A DNA stretch of 64,000 nt from Karstenula rhodostoma CBS 690.94 (taxonomy: Eukaryota > Ascomycota > Dothideomycetes > Pleosporales > Didymosphaeriaceae). The notes below the pieces were generated by a model that saw only the letters and a program-made list of their open reading frames with translations, was not told the origin of the DNA and did not search any database. The position numbers were made by a program, and so were the translations under genes. Positions 23,118 through 33,394 of the stretch are shown here, piece after piece (within the stretch, counting starts at the first letter, position 1; every line of letters starts with the position of its first letter). Location of the stretch: NCBI GenBank assembly GCA_010093485.1, contig MU001501.1:637052-701051 (forward strand), given 5' to 3'.

Positions 23118-23426
23118 ATGATGGATGAAGGGGCACCCAACGAGGCATGTAACGGATGAGATGGGTGGCTGATTGATGGTGCACTTCTCGGGTCAATGAT
23201 GTCGAAGGGGAACCCAACGAGGCATGTAACGGATGAGATGGATGGCTGATTGATAGTGCACTTATCGAGTGAATGATATTAAAGGGGAACCTAATAAGGT
23301 ATGTAATAGATAAGATGGATGGCTGATTGATGGTGCACTTCTCGGGTGAATCATGTCGAAGGGGAACCCAACGAGGCATGTAACGGATGAGATGGATGGC
23401 TGATTGATGGTGCACTTCTCGGGTCA
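23118..23426. repeat. Minisatellite, four units of 77-78 bp, one unit transition-mutated
   Basis: Units are 23118-23195, 23196-23272, 23273-23349 and 23350-23426. Units 1, 2 and 4 are over 90 percent alike. Unit 3 differs in its first half by about ten changes, all C-to-T or G-to-A. Confidence 0.95.
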
Positions 23427-23929
23427 CGTGTACGCATGATAAAATTCCAGCCCACGAGAACGACGACCCCATGACGTGAACCCATGACGTGATCTCATGA
23501 TAGAAACAGCCAATCAAGAGCGTTGTGATCTGAGGTTCTCGTGCAGTCGTCGCATAGGAGACACGGTTTTGTAAGCAAGGGGTGCGTATCGACGTGGCGG
23601 GGCTGGGAGGGAATGTTCAAGTTGTGTCGGAGAGAAGTTGAGTGAATCTACAATGCAAAGCGAAACTTGCACAGATCCACCGACGATGGATGGGATTCCG
23701 AGTTGAACGGGGGTATTGCGGACAAGGGGTTTTGGCGTGGTTGCCCTTCGCAACGCGGCTTCTCGACTAGACAACAGGACGCGTCCATGCTTTTAGGGCC
23801 CAAGCGCCAACGGCTTCGTCCCGTCGCCGTCATTGTCCCGCCCAGCCCAGGCACCCTCTCCCTTGAACCGCAAGACGCCCTCGATTCTGGCTACGCGCAC
23901 GCCCAGATCGCCTTTGCAAGTTGCCCGCC
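23427..23929. promoter_or_regulatory. Upstream region of the ASPM-like gene
   Basis: This is about 500 bp. A short direct repeat (cccatgacgtgaacccatgacgtga) lies near 23470; each half holds a TGACGT core, which resembles a CRE/ATF-type bZIP site. No gene. Confidence 0.4.
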
Positions 23930-26900
23930 ATGCGCCGTTTCGCAGAGAGCACGCCGTGCCCTGCGCCGCATCTCTTCGCAAGCCATCGCTACAGCGAACA
24001 CGACAGCCGACGCACATCCATGTACGCACCCGCCTACTCGACCGACGGCGACACCACCGCCAACATCGAATACACGACCGAACTAAACGCAGGCCTGCGC
24101 AATGCGAAGCCCAGGCGACCCGCGCGCAGCTTGCGCCAGTCGACCTTCCATCCCACCCTGGACATCTTCGAGGACGTCGCACAGGAGGACGAGCAGGCCG
24201 CCTTCGAGACGAAGAGACGCAGCAGATCGTCCGCCCTGCCCCCAGGCGTCGACCGGAAGAGCACCATTCTGGCGCACAAGGCCCAGAAGATGCACATGCC
24301 AGCGCCCCCGATCAAGGACGCCCCGCCGCAAAAGCCACAGAGGAGACGCGTTTCGCAGCTTCTGACAGACAGACACGCGGCGCTGGACGGTGATGCGACC
24401 GTGCAACTACAAGAGGCGGCCCTGGACCAGAGAGAGCTGCGGAAGCAAGGCCCCGCCAAGGATCCGCGCCGGAGGACCATATACGTCCCGTCAGACGATA
24501 CGACCATGTTCACCCTCCACCCGGGACAGCCCACCCACAAGCCGCGAAACCCGCGAGCACATTCGCCCGACACTGGACTGGAACTGGTCACCTTGTCAGA
24601 AGAGGAGGCTGAGAACCTGGTGCCCGCTCTGAAGCAGGAGAAGAAGGCCCCGCGCAAATCTCTGGCTGCGCCTCCCAAGCGCGCTCCACTGCTGCAGACG
24701 GCGCGCCAAAGCCATTCCTTCTCCCACGACGTACAAGGGCAGGGCGGCGGAAAGGAAAATGTTCCGCCAGGCATGCAAGTGTTCGAGGGCAAGGCCGGCA
24801 CGCACATCGAGTTCAACTTTGCCAAAGAAAATCAGAAGAAGCCCGCACCCAAGCCGGCCAGAGTGCATTTCACCAGCAAGACGTCAGAAACCAGCTCGCA
24901 GACGAGGGCCAAGGCCGAAGGCACACAGAAGCGGTCACGGCCTCAATTCAGCCATGAAGCATCGCCCGCCAAATCCATCAAAGCGAAAGCCGATAGCGTC
25001 GCATCTTCTATACGTACCACTTCTACGCGCACTTCGACCACCACCAAATCATCCGTCAAGACTGTCAAAAGCCGCGCTTCGTCAAGACCAAGTACTGCGT
25101 TGACCTCTTCGTCTCCATTTCACACGGACCGATCTCCACCAACAGCACTCCGTCGGCGGAAAGTGGAACGAGGACCCGTCACCATTACCATGATGCATGA
25201 GGTCGGGAGACGTGCGCCACCAAAGGATAAGTATCCCGTCTTGACCGAGGATCTAGCTCGCCCTGAACTATACGAAGACAACTGGCTCACCTACCAAGAG
25301 ATCGCCATCACCCAGCTCATCAATTCAATGTTTGATTCTGCCAGCAAAGATCCGAATGCAGAGCAGAGTGCAGAGCAGCTCAGACAGAGACTGCTCGCCA
25401 TGTACCACGAGCCCTCCATGCCATCTTTGCATAAGCGACTGCAAGCTTCGTTGCAGTATGGCGCTTTGAGCATTCCAAAAGACCTCTTGGCGCAGACTCT
25501 GAGGCTCAAAGACGACGTGGGTCTACGCAAAAAGTTTCTCAACCTTTGGGTGAAGTCGTACGATCTCACTTCGCTACGAGCCGCCGCTGAAACCATCATT
25601 GGACGTCAGCTTAATGTGCCATCGAGACTCTCAAGTGGCTCCACCTGTTCAGACGACGGCTCTCGATTGATGCGAGCAGAGCGAAGGGCCGTTGAGAACT
25701 TTCTCGACACTTTCCTCATCCGCAACGAAGACGCTGTTCGCGTCAAGAGTGGCATGGGTAGCATCGCAAGCATTGCTCGCAGTGACCACGGCGATGATTT
25801 CGGTTCACAAGCTTGGTCCTGGAGACGTACAGCAATCCGTAGCCTAATGCTTGTATACCTCCTCGACAAAACCAAGAGTGCCGATCTGCTTTCTGGCTGT
25901 CTGTTCCAGCCAACTTCGCCGTACAAGACCTCCACCGACATCCTGCATGCCTTGGCTAGCATGCTTCTTCCATCTCATGGCGACATTACTCGCACGCTAG
26001 GACACCTCAACTACAAAGTCGACCACGTCCAGTACCCTTTGCAGGAGTACACGTACCACATCGACAACATCGCCATCGACCTTCGTGATGGAGTCGTTCT
26101 GACTCGTTTGGTCGAGCTTATGCTTTACCCGCCCACTACCCTCACAGCACAGCGAGAGGACACTGTCACCATCACTATGCCAACTGGTGACGTTCTTACT
26201 AGCGCCGTCGACCTCACGTCAAAGGAGAGCTGGGTGCTTTCCCAGCACCTCAAGTTCCCATCCATCGGTCGCGCACAGAAACTCTATAACGTACAGGTTG
26301 CCCTCGCGGCGCTCGACGGAGTACGTGGTCTTCCGATCCAAGTCGTCGGCGGCATGACACCAGAAGACATTGTAGACGGCCACCGCGAGAAGACTTTGTC
26401 GCTTCTGTGGTCGCTTATAGGCAAGCACGGCCTGGGAACTCTGGTCAATTGGGCACAACTCACAAAGGAGATCGAGAGGTTCAGAAGCGCATGGTACAAC
26501 AGGCGGGACAACTACGGACAGCGCGACCTGGACTCTGAAGACGACGAGCCAACTTCAGAACTCACAGGCCTCGAACACCACAAGCGCCTCCTCCTGTCCT
26601 GGGCTCGCTGCGCAGCCCGCACACACGGTCTCCGCGTTACGAACCTTACAACCTCCTTCTCGAACCCAAAGGTCCTCGAGGCGATTGTAGACACATACCT
26701 CCCCTCCACGCTTTTGGACAGGACGACTTCGTCTTCCCTGAGTCTCGCCGCAAAACTCAAAGCAACCGGCTGCTCCACGTCCTTCATCGCGCTCTTCGCC
26801 TCGCCAAAGACATCCATCCCATCCAAGGACTTCACGCTGCTCACGCTCTCCTTCCTCGCCAGCCGGCTTCTCCCCCTTAACGTCACCCACCGCGCCGCGT

Positions 26901-27208
26901 CTACCATCCAACGTGCCTACCGCGCCATCCTCGCGCGCCGCGCACTCCGCCAGCGCATCGTGAAGGCGCACATCGCACACGAGGCGGCGGTCGTGGCGCA
27001 GGCGCGCGAACGGTTGCTCGGTGCTGCGGTGCTGGTGCAGAGGAAGTGGAGAGCTGTGTTGGAGGGGAGAAAGCAGGAGTTGGAGGCGCATGCGGTGCTG
27101 TTTCAGAGTTTGGCGAGGGGGTGGGCGATTAGAAGGTGGGCCAGGCGGGTTACGGGGGGGAAGGTGGGTGGGAAGGAGAAGGTGAGGAGGGTGAGGGGTG
27201 GGTGGTAG
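23930..27208 (+). CDS. ASPM/abnormal-spindle-like protein with calponin-homology and IQ motifs
   Basis: One exon, 1092 residues from ATG 23930. Residues 1-420 are basic and disordered (Ser/Thr/Arg/Lys-rich). A helical region follows from VLTEDLARPELYEDNWLTYQ (about residue 440). A calponin-homology region covers about 630-850, with EYTYHIDNIAIDLRDGVVL and RLVELMLYPP and later TLSLLWSLIGKHGLGTLVNW. The end (about 985-1070) has IQ-type calmodulin-binding helices: ASTIQRAYRAILARRALRQR, AAVLVQRKWRAVLEGRK and LFQSLARGWAIRRWARR. This order matches fungal members of the ASPM/Asp family, which work at spindle poles with calmodulin. It is far shorter than human ASPM because it has few IQ repeats. The local role is inferred only from the domains. 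Confidence 0.85.
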   Translation: MRRFAESTPCPAPHLFASHRYSEHDSRRTSMYAPAYSTDGDTTANIEYTTELNAGLRNAKPRRPARSLRQSTFHPTLDIFEDVAQEDEQAAFETKRRSRSSALPPGVDRKSTILAHKAQKMHMPAPPIKDAPPQKPQRRRVSQLLTDRHAALDGDATVQLQEAALDQRELRKQGPAKDPRRRTIYVPSDDTTMFTLHPGQPTHKPRNPRAHSPDTGLELVTLSEEEAENLVPALKQEKKAPRKSLAAPPKRAPLLQTARQSHSFSHDVQGQGGGKENVPPGMQVFEGKAGTHIEFNFAKENQKKPAPKPARVHFTSKTSETSSQTRAKAEGTQKRSRPQFSHEASPAKSIKAKADSVASSIRTTSTRTSTTTKSSVKTVKSRASSRPSTALTSSSPFHTDRSPPTALRRRKVERGPVTITMMHEVGRRAPPKDKYPVLTEDLARPELYEDNWLTYQEIAITQLINSMFDSASKDPNAEQSAEQLRQRLLAMYHEPSMPSLHKRLQASLQYGALSIPKDLLAQTLRLKDDVGLRKKFLNLWVKSYDLTSLRAAAETIIGRQLNVPSRLSSGSTCSDDGSRLMRAERRAVENFLDTFLIRNEDAVRVKSGMGSIASIARSDHGDDFGSQAWSWRRTAIRSLMLVYLLDKTKSADLLSGCLFQPTSPYKTSTDILHALASMLLPSHGDITRTLGHLNYKVDHVQYPLQEYTYHIDNIAIDLRDGVVLTRLVELMLYPPTTLTAQREDTVTITMPTGDVLTSAVDLTSKESWVLSQHLKFPSIGRAQKLYNVQVALAALDGVRGLPIQVVGGMTPEDIVDGHREKTLSLLWSLIGKHGLGTLVNWAQLTKEIERFRSAWYNRRDNYGQRDLDSEDDEPTSELTGLEHHKRLLLSWARCAARTHGLRVTNLTTSFSNPKVLEAIVDTYLPSTLLDRTTSSSLSLAAKLKATGCSTSFIALFASPKTSIPSKDFTLLTLSFLASRLLPLNVTHRAASTIQRAYRAILARRALRQRIVKAHIAHEAAVVAQARERLLGAAVLVQRKWRAVLEGRKQELEAHAVLFQSLARGWAIRRWARRVTGGKVGGKEKVRRVRGGW

Positions 27209-28132
27209 ATGACCGGGAGAAGTGTGTGTTTACGTGTGCGAGAAGGGTCGTTGCTGTGCGTTTCCTCCCTTGTGCACAGGTTCTCTCATGGGTGGTGCAG
27301 CAAGGCGGAAAACACCCGGCGTTTTAACGATTAACGGCCTTTTCCTTTCCTCTTTTCTCTCGCGCCTAGGGTCTTCGATGAGGTATTCTTTCGGCGTAAA
27401 GGAATAGCTAGATACCAGTCTTTCGATCAAATTGCGAACGATCTTTGTGATTTCAGTACAGGAACCACACCCCTTCTTAACACATGGCAATGTCGTGCGT
27501 TGCACAGATAGACATCCCCTTCCCAACGCCTTGATACATGTATCACAGACCGCATGCGGAACGCAATCTATCATCAAACGAAATTAGAATCATCCGATAC
27601 CGAAAATCTTAATCACCTGGAGCCGGGCCGGACAGGGCAGCATACGGTGAGCTAGGGCACAAGCAGTTTGATAGACAGTCACGATTGCGCAGAAAGAAAG
27701 AAAAATGGAGCGAGAGGTGATTGATGGCTCGGAAAGTCGGTTTTTGGCTTTGTATGTTCTTGTTCTATTCAGGGAGGGGGTGTTTTGGTATATTCCATTG
27801 GCTGCTATAACAAAATCACGGAAGTGTGAGTGCCTCTGTACTCGAAACCCCACACATGTCTGCGAGTACACTATGCGCCCTGCGCGCGACTGCCTGGGAG
27901 AGCGCTTGGCGTACTCGGGCCCACTGGAAGCTGATCTTTCCACTAACGTAATGACTACTCCATCCGGTACGTTGGAGAGATTGCTCGGGAGCCTCAAACA
28001 AACAAGGCGGTCCTCAGAGAGGCTTTTCGATTCCCAGTTGGTACGGCGCGTTGGGTCTTCGCTCTGTGTCCTCCCCTTGATCCAGATCAGTCAAGATATA
28101 GACGCGTATTCTTCATCCACAGACTCGATAGT
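27209..28132. other. Convergent intergenic region
   Basis: This is 924 bp between two 3' ends. Open frames on both strands are short; none has a motif. Confidence 0.5.
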
Positions 28133-29188
28133 CTACGCCTTGAAGCCATCCTCGCCCTCTCTCGGACCCAGACCCTTCTTCACTCCCTCTTTCAGCGTCT
28201 TCCAGTCCACCCCATGATGTGCCTTGCCTTGCTTGCTCTTCCCAGTCGCGAAGCTATGCAGCCTGCCCATGGCGATCTTCCTCATCAGCACCGTATCCTC
28301 CGCGCCCTTCAGCGTCCTCCCTTTGCCCTCGGTCAAGAACTTCTCAATCCACTCTTCCTCCTCCTCGCTGAATGGCAAGCTAATCAGCTCGACGGCCTTC
28401 TCTTCTCTCGGGTATATGCTTTCGGTGTCGCTAGAATCTCCACCGCCCCAGACCCGATGGTCCAGCGTCTGCTCCACGAGCGCCTCCAGCAGCTGCCTGT
28501 GCTCGTGCTCGGGCCGTGCGCGGATCCAGTAGTACGTCTCTGTAACATTTCTCGCAGCCAGATATCGGACAAAGGGTTGTCTGACAGCATCGGTCGCAAG
28601 AGGCGGTTTTACGCAGTTATAGTATGCCAGAGGGAGGATATCCGTCTCGGTCATGGTGCTCAGCTGGTGGTGTCTCCGGTTGACTAGCGTCAGCAGGATC
28701 TCGTCGGGGAACGTGGGTATGATAGAAGGGTGCGTCAGGTGGCCGACCGCATTGTCAAACTGCAGATGATCGAGCTCCCATATGCCCTCAATGAACGTCC
28801 AGAAGCGCGTCTCCAGGTGGATGTCCTCCGCGAACTGTGTGGCCCACTCAGGACTCGTTTTGTAGTGGGGCGAGAGGTCTCGCAGGAGGTAGAAGATCAG
28901 ACAGTGTTTGTAGTGCAGGGTTATAGGCGCTTCGCAGATGCGCCTGTGTAGTTCGCGTAATCCGTCGTCGCCTTTCGGAGGGTAGATCTTGCGCCCTATT
29001 GAGGTCAATTGAATGCCGGCCTACTATTTGTGTCCGCGCGACTCACATGTGATATTGAGGAGCTCCAACAGCCGCTCGAAGAAGGTCCGGCCGCCGAGTG
29101 TGCTCTGGCACTCTGAGATGTCCCTTCGCAAGCCTTCTGCGTAGCTCCCGTATGGAAAGATTTGATCGTAGTCTTCGATGTCGAACAT
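28133..29188 (-). CDS. ELYS-like nuclear pore assembly protein
   Basis: Exons on the minus strand are 29047-29188 and 28133-28995, giving 334 residues; the intron (28996-29046) restores NITWRKIYPPKGDDGLRELH. The start MFDIEDYDQIFPYGSY, the all-helical middle (CLIFYLLRDLSPHY, FWTFIEGIWELDHLQFDNAV, HLTHPSIIPTFPDEILLTLV) and the length fit the short fungal ELYS domain proteins (fission yeast Ely5 type), which lack the beta-propeller and AT-hooks of animal ELYS. Ely5 proteins attach to the Nup107-160 outer ring. The C terminus is charged and probably disordered (KSKQGKAHHGVDWKTLKEGV). Assignment rests on sequence memory of the domain, so the exact subfamily could shift. Confidence 0.8.
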
Positions 29189-29781
29189 TTTGCAGGTTAA
29201 CTGGGTATCGAGTCCACAGGGTGGAGTTGGTGGGGTTCGCGCGCAACTTGTCGACGGTAATTGTTTGGAATGCGGAGAGCTCGCTGATTGAATCGCGCCG
29301 CGCTCTCACGTGCTGCTTACATAACGATCGGAATGCACGCCCAGGCCCTTTTGCATGCAGCGACCACATGTAAACGATGCTTAAAATACGGAGCCACCAA
29401 CAGTAACTCTAAACGTCTCAGGAGACGCGTTTATAATGCAAGAGTGCTTATGAGCGTGATCACACCACATGTACAATGAATTGCTAAAGATGTGTTTATG
29501 TGTGATTAGGCGTTAATACATATCTGTTGTTGTAGTAAGAGTGGTTAAGTCGCTCTGTTCGCTTTTGCTTTTAGAATCCAACCATGCAGACTATTGTACA
29601 TGCATACCCAAGATGCACTGGTATCATACAAACGTAAACGCGAAATCAGGCTGCCGCTATCCAAACGCCACCACATGCAGACGGAGTAGAATCGCTCCTC
29701 TCGCCAAACCAAAATATGCAAAGTCTTGAAACATACAAGTGTAGCCGCGAAGCTGTAGTGTAAAGTGTGCGATGGTGCACA
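29189..29781. other. Intergenic spacer
   Basis: This is 593 bp between same-strand genes (the ELYS promoter side and the MTM1 3' end). Nothing recognised. Confidence 0.45.
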
Positions 29782-31107
29782 TTAGGATACCTCGGCATCC
29801 TCCCGCAGTCGGCCCCTTCTTTCGTTAACTCTAGTCGCCATCTTCTTGCCCACTTCGTAGCTGCTGATCATGATTGCGCAGGCTGGTGCAACCTTCAGAC
29901 ATCGGGCTGTCCAGCCTCTGAATAATCCCGACGCACCCTGCTCTTTGAAGATGTGCCAGAGGAACCGCGGCATAGTTTGCTCTTCCGGTCGAAGCGCTTT
30001 GGCGACCGAGCCTACCTCTGCTTTGGTGTGGTGCATGACCTGCTGCCTCGTCTTTCCGACGTCAAACGGCGTCGTGACAATAGCCGCCACTGCGCCCGAT
30101 CCTGCTCCGGCGATGAAGCTGTCCACCAAGGTCTCAGTGTGGTTCTCCCGGCTGCGCGAGCGGCTCCTTCTCCTTATTCTTTCCTCGCCTCGGCCCACGC
30201 GGAACTCTGACCCGTCGCTCCTGGCTTGTGTTCGGCCACGCGCGTCGGTGATGGCGTTGCGGCCATACTCGTAGCCCCACCAGTAGATGGCAGAGAACGG
30301 GACGTCTCTCCACAAAGTCAGGGTAAGGCCTCTCCACAGACTGCGGACTCCTCTATCTGCCACCATCTCCCGCAGGCCATCCATGGTTTCGCGAAAGTGG
30401 CCAACGGCGGTGGCGGTGTGGGTTGCTGCCTGCATCCTTGTCCGGAACATCTCAATGGGGCTGACAGCGATTGCGGAGAGGATGCGAGCAGTCGCTCCCG
30501 CAACCAAGGGTATGTAGGCGTCGGGCACGATGCGTTTGAAGGGCGAGGCCTGGGCGGTCCGCATCCAGTCGTATCCGGCGAAGTAAATGACGTTCGCAGG
30601 GATGGTCATGACCAGCGTCGGCGAAAGGCCTCTCCATAGCGTGGGCAGCCCTTCGTTCTGTGAGATCTTGCGCAGACCGTCCCAGGTGCTGTTGATGGTT
30701 TTCCGTTCCACCTCTTCCACGGCGCAGAGGGCATCGGCTGGGTTGAGCGGTGCCACTGTAGGCCCTGCGACGCATAGCGGGGCGGCATTGCTCGACCAGA
30801 AGACCTCCCTGCAGCAGGTGGTGATTCCAATATTGGGGTGCAGGTCGCGGAAGTTGGTGAGCGATGCGGCCACCAAGGTGGCGGACGGGCGTTGGGGCGC
30901 TGGCGTCGGTACGTGGGCTTGCGACTGAAGGCGGACGCGCACAACATCGAGCGGCGTGACTGCACGGGCAATCAGCGAGATTCGGCGCACGGGGGAAGCA
31001 TACGTACCCAGAAGCGACGTCAAGACGCTGCCCGTGGTGGCAGACAGCATCTTCTGCACCAGCGTCACGCCGTCGGCGTCGGCGACATCGTCTTTGGCGG
31101 TGGCCAT
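29782..31107 (-). CDS. MTM1: Mitochondrial carrier Mtm1 (SLC25A39/40 type)
   Basis: One exon, 441 residues from ATG 31107. Three carrier modules are visible: ARAVTPLDVVRVRLQSQ, IAVSPIEMFRTRMQAA and VTTPFDVGKTRQQV, each followed by a Gly-rich LWRGL or LFRGW element (GLPTLWRGLSPTLVMTIPAN, VRSLWRGLTLTLWRDVPFSA, ASGLFRGWTARCLKVAPACA). The Cys-bearing insertion after the first helix pair (GITTCCREVFW) and the long loop before module 3 fit the Mtm1/SLC25A39 group. Those carriers sit in the inner mitochondrial membrane and are linked to glutathione import and, in yeast, to manganese loading of Sod2. It shares its upstream region with the divergent F-box gene. Confidence 0.9.
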   Translation of the reverse strand: MATAKDDVADADGVTLVQKMLSATTGSVLTSLLGTYASPVRRISLIARAVTPLDVVRVRLQSQAHVPTPAPQRPSATLVAASLTNFRDLHPNIGITTCCREVFWSSNAAPLCVAGPTVAPLNPADALCAVEEVERKTINSTWDGLRKISQNEGLPTLWRGLSPTLVMTIPANVIYFAGYDWMRTAQASPFKRIVPDAYIPLVAGATARILSAIAVSPIEMFRTRMQAATHTATAVGHFRETMDGLREMVADRGVRSLWRGLTLTLWRDVPFSAIYWWGYEYGRNAITDARGRTQARSDGSEFRVGRGEERIRRRSRSRSRENHTETLVDSFIAGAGSGAVAAIVTTPFDVGKTRQQVMHHTKAEVGSVAKALRPEEQTMPRFLWHIFKEQGASGLFRGWTARCLKVAPACAIMISSYEVGKKMATRVNERRGRLREDAEVS

Positions 31108-31634
31108 GGCCGTTACCTCGAATTGGGGCGAGTCAGGTGGTTGCAATCGCAAGGGCGCGAGAGGGCGGGCGTGCGCATGTTCTGAGCGGGTGGGCAGCGG
31201 TCCAGGAGATGAGCACTAAAGGTGGTTATGACGCCGGGACAGAGGAAAGCTCCACGGACCATCCCAAAGTTATTTTTTAGCGCCTTTTTTCCCACCGAGG
31301 CCGTCTGGGCGCCCTTATCCGATGTGGCGTTGCGCGCCCTTATCAGATGTGGCGTTGCGCGCCCTTACCAGATGTGGCGTTGGGCGCGCGCGCTATGTCA
31401 TGATGGTAGCCCACGCCGTGACTCTTACACGACGCACCTATGAGCAATCTTCCACGCACATATAGATCCATAGACTTGTCGTTTTCGCGCACATGCATTC
31501 CTGCTAGAGTACAGTAGTCTCGAGGCCCGCTCGGAGCACTCGATTCCGTCCCGAAGCCGACATCGGACTAGCCGCTGCTACCCGCCACCCGCGTCGCGGC
31601 ACATACTATACCTAGGTAACACGCTACCGCAGTC
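31108..31634. promoter_or_regulatory. Bidirectional promoter region of MTM1 and the F-box gene
   Basis: These 527 bp lie between two diverging ATGs. They contain three 25-bp direct repeats (31309-31383) and a T-run near 31272. Confidence 0.6.
31309..31383. repeat. Three perfect-length 25-bp direct repeats in the promoter
   Basis: Units start at 31309, 31334 and 31359 (gcgcccttatcmgatgtggc form), differing at only one to three bases each. A GC-only run follows. Confidence 0.95.
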
Positions 31635-33215
31635 ATGGACTCTACCGAGCAAGAGCTGGAGGCCTTTAGAAGACAGTGGAGGGAAGAAGTTACCGCCAAG
31701 ACCAAGGGCAAGCAGCCGCCCACTGCAGCACAGACAACGCATGCGTCGTCAAGCAAACCGCCCGTGAACAAGGGCCCCGACGTGCCGTCCCATGCGCGCC
31801 ACCACAGTGAAGAGACAGACGAGGCGGCGCCTCACGTGTACCAGGATCTGGGCGAGAAGCAGCATGGAAGGCGTCTGGATGAAACCAGCGCTCCCCCTGC
31901 CGCCGACAGTGCAGAGCCACAGTCTGCGTTGGAGCACTATGAGAAAGCAGTAGAGAGGGAGACGCAAGGCAGCTTGGGAGACAGCCTGAACCTGTACCGG
32001 AAGGCTTTCAAGGTGCGCCGTCCTACATAGCCATGCATCACGGCCCCGTGCTCACCCTCCCAGCTCGACGACGGCGTCCACGAGAAGTACAAGGCAAAGC
32101 ACTTCCCAGCCAAACCTCCTCAGCCAAAACCGAGACCTCAAGACCCCAACCCGCCCGACGCCCCTGTCACTGTCCCCAACACCGCCCACCACTCCCTAGA
32201 TGGCATCCAACCAACTCTCCAGTCCCTGCTCGAGGATTTCTCCACTCTCTCCATCCTAGGCGAAGAACCCCCGACCGACCTCTCTCCGCAACCCCCATGT
32301 CCCATCGCTACGACCCCTGAAGAGATTCTCGTCGAGATCCTCGAGCATGTTGCCGTCCAAGACGTAGCCGCCTTCGCCCGCCTAGGCCAGGTCTGCAAGC
32401 GTCTAGCCTATCTGGTTACAACAGAGGAGCGAGTCTGGAAGCGGATTGCACTGGGACACGAATACGGATTCGCAGCCATGCACTACACCTGGTCCTGCCA
32501 GGTTGACGGCAAGCCGCTCGGTGACGACGACGAAGGCGGCTACATCCTCGGCCCCGACTTCGAAGAGCCCCTCATAGCCACACCTCCTCCCCAGAACATA
32601 ACTTCTCTCCTTGTCCCCTCGCCTTACCCGACCTACCGCGCCCTCTTCCGTCGCCGGCCCCGCATCAGGTTCAACGGCTGTTACATCTCCACGGTCAACT
32701 ACACCCGCCCAGGCGCTGCTTCCCCCATGAGCCTCACCTGGAACTCCCCCATCCACATCGTGACATACTACCGCTACCTCCGCTTCCTGCGCGACGGCAC
32801 CTGCATATCCCTCCTGACGACCTCGGAGCCCGCCGACGTGGTGCCCTACCTCTACATCGAGCACATGCACAAGAACCACCACAGCCTCCCTTCGGCCCCG
32901 ATGAAGGACGCACTGCTGGGTCGGTGGAGGCTGACAGGTCCAGAAGTGCCTGGGGCCGAAGGTGGTGAGAAGGAGGGCACCCTGGAGATCGAGACCGCTG
33001 GCGTGACGCCAAAGTACACGTATAAGATGTACCTAGGTCTGGGCAGCGCGGGACGTGTGGCTAAAAACAATAAGCTTGTTTGGCAGGGGTACTGGAGCTA
33101 CAATCGGTTGACGGATGACTGGGCTGAGTTTGGGCTGAAGAATGACCGGCCCTTTTATTGGAGTAGGGTGAAGAGCTACGGCATGAGCTGGGAAGAAAGC
33201 GGGATGAAGGTATGA
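31635..33215 (+). CDS. F-box protein, Hrt3/FBXO9 (Pof7) type, SCF substrate adaptor
   Basis: Two exons (31635-32012, 32064-33215) give 509 residues. The N terminus MDSTEQELEAFRRQWREEV, then a TPR-like helix pair (ALEHYEKAVERETQGSLGDS, LNLYRKAFKLDDGVHEKYK), is typical of FBXO9 relatives. The F-box is at about residues 212-258 (TPEEILVEILEHVAVQDVAA, LGQVCKRLAYLVTTEERVWK). The C-terminal half carries the family core: FNGCYISTVNYTRPG, YYRYLRFLRDGTCISLLTT, and GRWRLTG through YMGLG-like beta strands ending in DRPFYWSRVKSYG. Such proteins bind Skp1 through the F-box and bring substrates to SCF ubiquitin ligase. Substrates are unknown. Confidence 0.9.
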
Positions 33216-33394
33216 GGCTTCAAAGGTCATGGTCTAGTGGAGGGCGAATGAGGGCATAGACTCAAATCGTCATCAGCACCATCTTGTCCAGCATGCGTGA
33301 TTCACTGTTTTCATTAACGTACCGTGCGGCTTTTCGGTGACGCGCAGCTACGTTTGTGGTATCCCTACTTCTACTCCACATCACAGACCCTTCT

